From the NCBI GenBank assembly GCA_903819605.1, contig CAIJEA010000227.1, positions 1 to 9,869 of the forward strand: a DNA stretch of 9,869 nucleotides. The letters run 5' to 3'. The position numbers were made by a program, and so were the translations under genes. The stretch comes from an uncultured cyanobacterium. GTDB lineage: Bacteria; Cyanobacteriota; Cyanobacteriia; Pseudanabaenales; Pseudanabaenaceae. This document shows, one piece after another, positions 1-6,510 of the stretch (position 1 is the stretch's first letter; each line of letters opens with the position of its first letter). The notes beneath the pieces are model-generated. The model did not search any database. It saw nothing but the letters and a program-made list of their open reading frames with translations, and was not told the DNA's origin.

Positions 1-1867
1 CGATCTTGTAAGTGATATCCGTTAGACCTAGCTCACGGGCTGCGGTACTGAAGACTCCAACTCGGCAGGTCTTCTCTAATACTTCCACCCAGTTACGGGG
101 GAAGGGAACATCGCCCCAACGTGCCATTTGCGTAATGTGCCAGAGATGCTCAGAACGGCTAGGACGATTGACACCAGCGCCGTAGAACTGATGGTGAGCA
201 GGTTCGCGCATCGGCGAGTTGATCGCACAGGCTACATCATCAGGATTACCTAAATGGATGTAATTAACATTAGTGCTGACATAGGCGCGGCGAGAGAGGA
301 TTTGACGAATCTCTTCGGCATTGTTAGGGTCGGCGCAATACATACAAGCTTCTAGTAACGCTTTGACGAGAGCAATGTGTGTATTTGGATAAGCATTTGC
401 CCAATCTTCTCGCACACCGAGGACTTTTCCGGGATGACCATTCCAAATTTCGAGATCGGTCGCTACCGTGAAGCCGATATTTTCCATTGCGGCGCGGAAG
501 TTCCAAGGTTCACCGACACAAAAACCATCGATACTGCCTGCTTTGAGGTCAACCACCATTTGCGCGGGTGGAATTGTTTTGAGTTCCACATCAAGATCGG
601 GGTCGATGCCGCCTGCGGCTAACCAGTAACGCAGTAGGAGATTATGCATTGAAGAGGGATGGACTACGCCCATGCGGTGAGAGCGATCACGAGTATTTTG
701 CAACATCTCTTTAAAATCAGCGAGGGTATGAATACCGCGATCGTAGAAGTGGCGATCGAGACTAATCGCGTTCCCATTACGGGTCATGGTTAGGGCGGTC
801 ACAATTGGTTTGCAAGCGCCAGCACCTCCAAGGGTGAGCCACATGGGTAAACCTGAAGGCATTTGCGCCGCATCAAGATAGCCGCCCGAAATACCATCAA
901 CAATACCGCGCCAACTGGTTTCGCGTACTAGAGAAACTTCATCAAGACCATGCTTCTGAAAGAAGCCTTTTTCCTTAGCGACGGCGATTGGTGCACAGGC
1001 CGTTAAGGGAACGAAGCCGATCTCTAAATTGACTTTTTCTAAGCCGTGACGGGCAACAGTGGCAACCTTACGCGCATTCAATTTTTTAACGCGCTTTTGT
1101 TGGTTCAAGAAATAAATAATTTCACTGCGAAGGCTGTAGTAACTGGGGTGATTAACCGCTTCCATGCGTTGACGTGGGCGTGGAATATCAACCTCCAAAA
1201 TGCCACCAATTTTCGAGGCGGGACCATTGGTTAACATGACAATGCGATCGCTAAGTAACACCGCTTCATCGACATCGTGGGTAACCATCACAGCCGTGAT
1301 TTGGTCTTCATTACAGATCTGCATGAGCTTTTCTTGCAGATTTCCGCGAGTCAGTGCATCCAAAGCGCCAAATGGCTCATCTAGTAGCAAGAGTTTGGGA
1401 CGGACGGCTAGGGCGCGGGCGATCGCCACACGTTGACGCATCCCCCCAGATAGCTGTGTGGGTGGTTTATCGATCGCATGGGCAAGTCCTACCATACTCA
1501 CATAGCGCTCAACTAGATCGTGGCGATCGCCTTTCGATAAATGCGAAAGTACTTCATCAACGGCGAGAGCGACATTTTCGCGTACCGATAACCAAGGTAA
1601 GAGCGAATAGTTTTGAAATACCACCATGCGATCGGGACCGGGGCGCGATACGCGCTCATCCTCTAGCATCACTATGCCGCCAGTGGGTAAGTCTAGCCCT
1701 GCAATCATATTTAGCAAAGTTGACTTTCCACAGCCTGAGTGACCGATGAGAGAAATAAATTCACCTTTTTTTATTTGCAGGTCAATTCCTTTAAGAGCAA
1801 TATATTCTTTACCACCACCTAACGGAAAAGTTCTCTCTATTTGATCGATTAAAACAAAATCCTGCAT
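1..1867 (-). CDS. cmpC: Bicarbonate (or nitrate) ABC transporter ATP-binding protein with fused receptor-like domain, CmpC/NrtC family, 3' end cut by window
   Basis: This is the ATPase subunit of the BCT1/Nrt-type importer, acting on the cytoplasmic face with a CmpD/NrtD partner. The reading frame is open for 622 codons and runs off the left edge. Family members are about 660 residues, so roughly 40 are missing. Start: ATG at 1867 with GGAG (1877-1880) nine bases upstream. Residues 1-260 are the ABC domain: Walker A GHSGCGKST about 43-51, signature LSGGMRQR about 137-144, Walker B LLLLDEP about 158-164, then the VTHD switch histidine. Residues from about 280 form a cytoplasmic copy of the CmpA/NrtA solute-binding fold, with ETSW, a YWLAAGG segment, CVGEPWN and GHPGKVLG. 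That fusion separates CmpC/NrtC from ordinary importer ATPases and is thought to be regulatory. H408 and K481 are nitrate-type pocket residues. I name it cmpC because of the neighbouring cmpA; nrtC remains possible. Confidence 0.88.
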   Translation of the reverse strand, partial: MQDFVLIDQIERTFPLGGGKEYIALKGIDLQIKKGEFISLIGHSGCGKSTLLNMIAGLDLPTGGIVMLEDERVSRPGPDRMVVFQNYSLLPWLSVRENVALAVDEVLSHLSKGDRHDLVERYVSMVGLAHAIDKPPTQLSGGMRQRVAIARALAVRPKLLLLDEPFGALDALTRGNLQEKLMQICNEDQITAVMVTHDVDEAVLLSDRIVMLTNGPASKIGGILEVDIPRPRQRMEAVNHPSYYSLRSEIIYFLNQQKRVKKLNARKVATVARHGLEKVNLEIGFVPLTACAPIAVAKEKGFFQKHGLDEVSLVRETSWRGIVDGISGGYLDAAQMPSGLPMWLTLGGAGACKPIVTALTMTRNGNAISLDRHFYDRGIHTLADFKEMLQNTRDRSHRMGVVHPSSMHNLLLRYWLAAGGIDPDLDVELKTIPPAQMVVDLKAGSIDGFCVGEPWNFRAAMENIGFTVATDLEIWNGHPGKVLGVREDWANAYPNTHIALVKALLEACMYCADPNNAEEIRQILSRRAYVSTNVNYIHLGNPDDVACAINSPMREPAHHQFYGAGVNRPSRSEHLWHITQMARWGDVPFPRNWVEVLEKTCRVGVFSTAARELGLTDITYKI

Positions 1868-1910
1868 TTTAAAATTCTCCAGATATAACCATCACAATTT
1901 GTAAAAATTC

Positions 1911-1982
1911 GTAGGGGCAAAGCATTAACGTCACAATTTTTGAAATTAAAAACAACTTTGAAGCGTTAATGCTTTGCCCTTA
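1911..1982 (+). repeat. Intergenic inverted-repeat element, copy A (GTAGGGG type)
   Basis: The arms GGGCAAAGCATTAACG (1915-1930) and CGTTAATGCTTTGCCC (1964-1979) are exact 16-nt reverse complements around a 33-nt centre. Pairing continues outward through one G:T and two more pairs. The copy begins GTAGGGG and ends CCCTTA. It resembles copy B at 2041-2114 in layout and conserved blocks but lies in the opposite orientation. It sits in the cmpB-cmpC spacer, about 30 nt upstream of the cmpC ribosome-binding site, so cmp mRNA would carry it as a hairpin. It has no U-run typical of a terminator. Confidence 0.85.
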
Positions 1983-2040
1983 ACCTTGAACATTCACCGA
2001 TATATTCCAAACCGCAGCAATAATTAATTGGTGGATGGCA

Positions 2041-2114
2041 TAAAGGGTTGAGCATTTGCGATATAAGTTTTGTGATAAATGTGGGAAATGATCACGCAAA
2101 TGCTCGACCCCTAC
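2041..2114 (-). repeat. Intergenic inverted-repeat element, copy B, overlapping the cmpB stop codon
   Basis: Read on the minus strand it starts GTAGGGGTCGAGCATTTGCG (2114-2095) and ends with CGCAAATGCTCAACCC (2060-2045) plus TTTA. The 16-nt arms pair with one mismatch around a 34-nt centre. Copy A shares GTAGGGG, AGCATT, CG, AATGCT and CCCTT; the blocks between differ, but both arms change together. The TAG stop of cmpB (2113-2111) lies inside the conserved GTAGGGG end. The two copies face each other, so GTAGGGG/CCCCTAC bound a 204-bp block. Confidence 0.85.
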
Positions 2115-2953
2115 TTCTGCTCTTCAGGCAAGATCACATTCTGAAGCCATGCTACAGCGCGATCGAGAATCAAGCCTACAGCACCGATATAAACTAGCGC
2201 CAAGATAACTTCACCCACCTTGTCATTGGTGTAGGAGTTCCAGATAAAGAAACCAATCCCAACGATTCCAGACATGATGATTTCGGCGGCGATAATTGCA
2301 AGCCAAGCTAGACCAATGGAGATGCGTAAACCCGTGAAAATATAAGGCAATGCTGAAGGAATCAAAATCTTAAAGAAATACTTTTGGCGGGAGAGTTGCA
2401 ATACCCGCGAAACGTTGCGATAGTCCTGCGGAATTTGCTTAACGCCTACTGCTGTATTTAATAAGATCGGCCAGACAGAGGTTATGAAGATTACAAATAA
2501 TGCGGCTGGTTCATTTTGGCGGAGAGCAGCGAGTGCGATCGGAACCCACGCCAGAGGAGGCACTGTTCGCAGAAATTGGAATAGCGGATCGAGAGCTTTA
2601 TCAATTACAGGTGTAGTACCAACTAAAATACCCATGCCGATACCCACGATCGCTGCTAGTGAGTAGCCCTTAGCCACACGCTCAAAGCTAGCAAGAGTCT
2701 GCCAGAATAAGCCTTTGTCAGTGCCGCCGCGATCAAAGAAAGGATAAAGCAACAGGTTACGTGTGGATTTCTCAGACAGAATATTAATTGGACTGGGCAA
2801 CTTGATTACACCAATCCCAGAGAGAATTTGCCAAACGAATAAAAATCCTAGAATTCCGACGATTGGGAGCGCCCAATTTTGAGCGTTTTTCTGCCAAAAT
2901 TTATTTAGAGATCGCCCTAAACTAACATTACGATTACTTATGCTTGCTGCCAT
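2111..2953 (-). CDS. cmpB: Bicarbonate (or nitrate) ABC transporter permease, CmpB/NrtB family
   Basis: This is the inner-membrane permease of the BCT1/Nrt-type importer, 280 residues, full length for the family. It is of the BPD_transp_1 type: hydrophobic segments lie at about 28-50, 95-115, 128-145, 150-172, 205-225 and 245-265. The cytoplasmic EAA-like loop that contacts the ATPase is at about 180-206 and ends in ILIPSALPYIFTGLR. The N-terminal ~25 residues are polar and basic. The ATG at 2953 has no clear Shine-Dalgarno sequence (upstream AATGAATGAAAAATC), so translation may be weak or coupled. The gene is separated from the porin by 89 nt containing a strong hairpin, and from cmpC by 243 nt holding two repeat hairpins. 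Its stop codon is part of the downstream repeat, and the last residues (LPEEQK) may therefore have been set by that insertion. Specificity cannot be read from the permease; cmp is inferred from the receptor. Confidence 0.9.
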   Translation of the reverse strand: MAASISNRNVSLGRSLNKFWQKNAQNWALPIVGILGFLFVWQILSGIGVIKLPSPINILSEKSTRNLLLYPFFDRGGTDKGLFWQTLASFERVAKGYSLAAIVGIGMGILVGTTPVIDKALDPLFQFLRTVPPLAWVPIALAALRQNEPAALFVIFITSVWPILLNTAVGVKQIPQDYRNVSRVLQLSRQKYFFKILIPSALPYIFTGLRISIGLAWLAIIAAEIIMSGIVGIGFFIWNSYTNDKVGEVILALVYIGAVGLILDRAVAWLQNVILPEEQK

Positions 2954-2997
2954 GATTTTTCATTCATTGAGAATCAATTAAATTTATTTTTTAGAAG

Positions 2998-3026
2998 AGA
3001 GCGAATAGTTAAAAACTATTCGCTCT
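2998..3026. terminator. Perfect 13-bp hairpin between porin and cmpB
   Basis: The arms AGAGCGAATAGTT (2998-3010) and AACTATTCGCTCT (3014-3026) pair exactly around a 3-nt loop. On the plus strand TTTTA follows, but no plus-strand gene reads into it. On the transcribed minus strand the tail is CTTCTAAAAAA, a poor U-tract. I infer an intra-operon attenuator, partial terminator or 3'-end stabiliser for the cmpA-porin part of the message rather than a full stop. Confidence 0.55.
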
Positions 3027-3042
3027 TTTAGTTATCAATCAT

Positions 3043-4782
3043 TTAGAAGGTGAATGTGGTACGCACTACTCCAACGGTCGCTGTTGGTGCATTATTAATA
3101 CCTTCTGGATTAAAGATAAAAAAGATGCCTGGGGTAACGCTAATATTTTTGGAAACTTTAAAATTGAAATATCCTTCCAATTGATAGGGCTTAGCTGTGG
3201 CTGTAGATGGAATTGTGGCAAGTCCAGCAGCAGCATTACGTGCTAGAGGTTGTCCAAAGAGAATGCCAGCTGTATTGCCTTCATTAAAGACATCGCTGAA
3301 ATGGAAGCCTGTCATCCAACTAGTAAAAGTTGTAGAAGCATCCTTATTAGTAAGATTGGCAAAGATCCAAGCGCCAGATAAATTAAAAGCAATCTTAGGA
3401 GTAATCCGCCATGTCAATGTCGAACCGATGGAATTTAGTTTGATCGGGTCGGTTAGCAATCCTCCATTAATTGCCCCAATGTCAGCAGAAGCTAAGCCAG
3501 TTCCTAAAATATTGATCTGGTGATAGCTATTGGCATAGTTCAGTCCGATATCAAGATTGGAAGTGGGCTTGAGGGTTAATTGAGCAGCCAGAATGGAACT
3601 ACCACCAAAGAAGCCTGCACCAAGCAAAGTAGTGGGACTGTTAGTCGCGATCGCAGAGTTAACACTTCCATATAAGGCTCGAAAATCAACCTTATCGGAA
3701 GGAGTCCAGATGAAACCAACGGCGGCAGCTAGACCAGTTCCAGATGTCCCTCCAGATACACGAGTCGCAGCATTTAAACCTTGCCCAAAACGCGAGATAG
3801 AGCCTTGACCTTCACTAGCAAAAGGGCTAATCGCTGGGAAAGCATCGGACACTTCTGCATTAGAACCTGCAAACAGCGTCAACTTATCAGCTACTGGGAA
3901 AATGTAGAGCAACTTGTAGAGATTGACCGAGTTGGCGGCGGCTGTATTGGAGTTAGATGGATTAAAATTGAGGAATTGATTCTCAAATCCCAATCGGACA
4001 TTGCTAGAACTACCGAGGGGATCGGCATAGCCTAAAGGTGCAGCCAGACTGTTGATATTTGTAGCTTGCAAGCCCGTAATCAATAAGTCCTTACCAGAAA
4101 AGCTGGTCAATAAATTCAGGCGTACACGGTTATTAAAAACAATGTTAGTGTTTGTGCCACCATTGTTAGGATTGGCTCCTGTTGCGCCCGACACACTGAA
4201 AATTGCTTCGCCACTCAGTTTGGTTGTTGTAGAAAACTGTTGCGCTTCCAACTTGGCGGTTTTCGCATCAAGGGCATCAACTCGACCGCGTAGGGTTGCG
4301 AGTTCGGCTGCAAACTCCTCTTGGAGCTTTTGCAAAGTTGCGAGATCTTCTTTGCTGACCTTATCCGCTAATCCTGCCGAAATAATCTCATTGATTTTGT
4401 CAAGACAAGCATTTAAACCAGCCGCAAACTCATAGCGCGAGGTCGCTTGCTTGCCCCGAAATGTGCGATCGGGATATCCTGCGATACAACCGTAGCGCTC
4501 AACTAGCGATTGTAAGGCAGTAAAAGCCCAGTCTGTAGGACGCACATCTGATAGTTGGGAAACAGAGGTAACATTCTGAGCAGTTGTACTAGTACTGATG
4601 GTGTCACGTTGAATTTCGGCACTCAATTGAGAAACTTCAGAACTAGTAACTCTATTAATACTAGAATTTGACGGAGTTAAACTTTCCGCTTTTGGTGCAG
4701 CAGAAGCAGCGATCGCACCATAAGATAGCTGCAAACCAGACAAAATCACGCCAATCTTGGCAATAGAGTAAATTTTCTTCAT
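3043..4782 (-). CDS. SLH-domain OprB-type outer-membrane porin inside the cmp operon
   Basis: A cyanobacterial porin of the SLH-OprB class (often labelled iron uptake porin), 579 residues. Residues 1-28 are a Sec signal peptide (MKK start, hydrophobic core, cleavage near ASA-A). A low-complexity Ser/Thr linker follows. An SLH domain lies at about 76-128 (LSDVRPTDWAF, GYPDRTFRG, SRYEFAAGLNA) and anchors to peptidoglycan-linked polymer. A predicted coiled coil spans about 141-183, and the beta-barrel from about 186 to the end. The last residue is Phe (TTFTF), the usual outer-membrane assembly signal. ATG at 4782 follows GAGGA (4795-4791) by eight bases. It lies 50 nt after cmpA and before cmpB, in the same direction, so it is almost certainly co-transcribed. 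I infer that it supplies outer-membrane passage for the transporter's anion. In the Synechocystis cmp cluster, as I recall, a porin of this class sits between cmpB and cmpC instead. Confidence 0.9.
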   Translation of the reverse strand: MKKIYSIAKIGVILSGLQLSYGAIAASAAPKAESLTPSNSSINRVTSSEVSQLSAEIQRDTISTSTTAQNVTSVSQLSDVRPTDWAFTALQSLVERYGCIAGYPDRTFRGKQATSRYEFAAGLNACLDKINEIISAGLADKVSKEDLATLQKLQEEFAAELATLRGRVDALDAKTAKLEAQQFSTTTKLSGEAIFSVSGATGANPNNGGTNTNIVFNNRVRLNLLTSFSGKDLLITGLQATNINSLAAPLGYADPLGSSSNVRLGFENQFLNFNPSNSNTAAANSVNLYKLLYIFPVADKLTLFAGSNAEVSDAFPAISPFASEGQGSISRFGQGLNAATRVSGGTSGTGLAAAVGFIWTPSDKVDFRALYGSVNSAIATNSPTTLLGAGFFGGSSILAAQLTLKPTSNLDIGLNYANSYHQINILGTGLASADIGAINGGLLTDPIKLNSIGSTLTWRITPKIAFNLSGAWIFANLTNKDASTTFTSWMTGFHFSDVFNEGNTAGILFGQPLARNAAAGLATIPSTATAKPYQLEGYFNFKVSKNISVTPGIFFIFNPEGINNAPTATVGVVRTTFTF

Positions 4783-4832
4783 TTGCTATTTCCTCACACA
4801 GTATTTTTTAGATTGTTTCTTGGATTGTTGGG

Positions 4833-6182
4833 TTATGCTTTCTTGATCTTTAAACCATCAAGATAGGCTTGGGGATTCTCAGGATCGAACTTTGTACCAT
4901 CGAAGAATTCCTCAATACCGCGAGAGGTACTAGTGGGAATGTCGGCAACGGCTATACCAGCTTCCTTCGCTGCTTCGCGCCAAATATCCTCCCGATTGAC
5001 CTTCTTAATCCAATCCTTTGCTGTAGCCAAAGAATCCTTAGGTAAGAAGCCCCAACGAACGCTCTCAGTCAAGAACCATAGATCGTGACTCTGATAGGGA
5101 TAGGAAACATTGCCTTTAGCGTCTTTCCAATACAGAGGAGCCATGCTCTTATCATCGACTTTACGTCCATCACCCAAGTCATACTTGCCCATCATTGGAC
5201 CCTCAAGGATTTCAGGAGCAACGCCATAATAGTTTTTAGTAGCCACAATCTGAACTAGCTCTTTGCGATTATCGAAGTTATCGCACCATTGCTGAGCTTC
5301 CATAATAGCCTTAAGCATTGCCTTAGTTGCCTTGGGGTTCTTGTCTACCCAATCCGCACGCATTGCTAAATATTCTTCAGGATGTGCCTTCCAAATTTCG
5401 GCGGTGAGGGCAGAAATGAAGCCAATCTTCTCTTGGACGATGCGATAGGGCCATGGGTCGCCAGTACTAAAGGCATCCATTGTCCCAGTTTTCATGTTGG
5501 CAACGGTTTGAGCCGAAGGAACGGTCAACAATTCAACGTCAGCGTCAGGATCGACTCCACTAGCAGCAAGCCAATAGCGAATCCAAAAGTCTTGATTGGC
5601 TTTTGGGAAAGTGAAGGCAGCTTTGAATTTACCGCCATCGGACTTGGCTTTCTCAAAGAACTCTTTGGCTTTATCGATTTTCAGACCTACACCCTTGTCT
5701 TTGTGTTTGCCAGCGATCGCAATGCCATTTCCCTGCGTATTCAATTGCAAAAGCACATACATGGGAACCTTGAGATTATCAGTGATGATGCCTTCAGAAA
5801 TTAAATAGGGCATGGGCATTTGCCACTGACCGCCATCGATACCACCTGCGGAGGAACCAATTTTGACGTTATCTCTTGCTGCACCCCAGTTGGCTTGTTT
5901 GGAGATATCGACATCCGTCATACCATATTTTGCAAAAAAGCCCTTTTCTTTAGCAATGATCAATGGTGCTGATTCAACGATGGGCAAATAGCCAAGTTTA
6001 ACTTTAGTGACCTCAGGCACCTGATCGGCTGGAATATTAATTTTTGCAGCCTGAGTTGAAGTAACTTTTGGGGTGTCTTCAGGAGGATTGCCACATGCTT
6101 TGAGAAGGAATGAACCTAGAGCGGTTGCTCCTGCGGTAGCAATAAAGCGCCGCCGTGAAAAGTTGTTATTGAAACTAGACAT
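4833..6182 (-). CDS. cmpA: Bicarbonate-binding lipoprotein, CmpA/NrtA family
   Basis: The periplasmic solute receptor of the importer, 449 residues, normal for the family. The N-terminus has a twin-arginine-like SRRRF (9-13), a hydrophobic stretch and a lipobox-like LKAC with Cys30 as the acylated residue; Lys before Ala is atypical but, as I recall, also found in known CmpA. The family is shared with nitrate-binding NrtA. The pocket points to bicarbonate: Q197 (in ANQDFW) replaces the NrtA histidine, and E270 (in HPEE) replaces the NrtA lysine. The segments GGQWQMPMP (118-126), ELLTVPSA (217-224) and FSTGDPWP (238-245) resemble CmpA more than NrtA. ATG at 6182 follows AGGAG (6194-6190) by seven bases. 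It is the first gene of the operon, preceded by a 278-nt leader. In model cyanobacteria cmp genes are induced by low inorganic carbon through CmpR; no cmpR lies in this window. Confidence 0.87.
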   Translation of the reverse strand: MSSFNNNFSRRRFIATAGATALGSFLLKACGNPPEDTPKVTSTQAAKINIPADQVPEVTKVKLGYLPIVESAPLIIAKEKGFFAKYGMTDVDISKQANWGAARDNVKIGSSAGGIDGGQWQMPMPYLISEGIITDNLKVPMYVLLQLNTQGNGIAIAGKHKDKGVGLKIDKAKEFFEKAKSDGGKFKAAFTFPKANQDFWIRYWLAASGVDPDADVELLTVPSAQTVANMKTGTMDAFSTGDPWPYRIVQEKIGFISALTAEIWKAHPEEYLAMRADWVDKNPKATKAMLKAIMEAQQWCDNFDNRKELVQIVATKNYYGVAPEILEGPMMGKYDLGDGRKVDDKSMAPLYWKDAKGNVSYPYQSHDLWFLTESVRWGFLPKDSLATAKDWIKKVNREDIWREAAKEAGIAVADIPTSTSRGIEEFFDGTKFDPENPQAYLDGLKIKKA

Positions 6183-6321
6183 AGTTTCGCTCCTTTAAGT
6201 AATACAAGATAGAATTTGTTTTTTAAAAGGGTTTTGAATTCAGAGCAAAGCTGGATGCGATTGCGCTCTTATAAATTGCAAATGCATGACAGTGAATTTA
6301 AAGAGACAATCTCAACTCATC

Positions 6322-6340
6322 AGGCTTAAAAACTAAGCCT
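6322..6340 (-). other. Small hairpin in the cmpA leader
   Basis: Read on the minus strand, AGGCTTA-GTTTT-TAAGCCT forms a perfect 7-bp stem with a 5-nt loop, 140 nt upstream of the cmpA start. If transcribed it would be a stable leader hairpin. No U-run follows, so it is not a terminator. Function unknown. Confidence 0.4.
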
Positions 6341-6416
6341 CAAGACCTTAGTAAAAATTAGAACGATTGATTGGTTGCTATTGATATCTTAGAGTTAAGT
6401 ATTGATAGAGTAAAGT

Positions 6417-6434
6417 CTATTATTCTTATAATAG
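6417..6434. promoter_or_regulatory. Palindromic operator candidate upstream of cmpA
   Basis: CTATTAT-TCTT-ATAATAG is a perfect palindrome with 7-bp arms, 235-252 nt upstream of the cmpA ATG. LysR-type regulators such as CmpR bind AT-rich dyads (TTA-N7/8-TAA described for CmpR). On the minus strand this one reads TTA-N6-TAA, so the spacing is one short and the match is only suggestive. Confidence 0.35.
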
Positions 6435-6459
6435 CTATATAGTATAGTCTATGTATTTT

Positions 6460-6500
6460 CAAAAAATAAAAGCCCTTCTATGAAGGGCTTTTATTTTTTG
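6460..6500 (-). terminator. Strong Rho-independent terminator after hemH
   Basis: A perfect 19-bp stem (6460-6478 with 6482-6500) closes on a 3-nt loop. It has a GC core GAAGGGC and A-run/T-run flanks on both sides, so it can work in either direction. It begins 11 bases past the hemH stop codon and ends transcription before the cmpA leader, insulating the two units. Confidence 0.92.
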
Positions 6501-6510
6501 GCAAGATTAT

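Larger units (their letters stand above)
6183..6459 (-). promoter_or_regulatory. Leader and promoter region of the cmp operon
   Basis: This AT-rich 277-nt stretch between cmpA and the hemH terminator has no convincing ORF and must contain the operon promoter. On the minus strand TATACT (6446-6441) and TATTAT (6433-6428) are -10-like, but neither has a good -35, so I do not fix a start site. It holds an 18-nt palindrome (6417-6434), a weak GTT-N8-TAC match (6364-6351) and a small hairpin (6340-6322) that would lie in the 5' leader. Confidence 0.6.

Noticed and set aside
324..506. Minus-strand 60-codon ORF
   Set aside because: It overlaps the cmpC receptor-like domain in another frame. The cmpC frame reads through with conserved segments (GEPWN, GHPGK).
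1046..1749. Plus-strand ORFs of 62, 78 and 131 codons opposite cmpC
   Set aside because: They are antisense to a frame with an intact Walker A, signature and Walker B, and their translations show no recognisable domain. They are shadows of cmpC.
4833..6182. Calling the receptor gene nrtA (nitrate)
   Set aside because: The pocket positions are Q197/E270, the bicarbonate-type pair, and the segments resemble CmpA. Nitrate is kept only as an alternative.
6190..6212. GTA-N8-TAG near the cmpA ribosome-binding site as an NtcA site
   Set aside because: The second half-site is not TAC, and the position adjacent to the start codon is wrong for activation.
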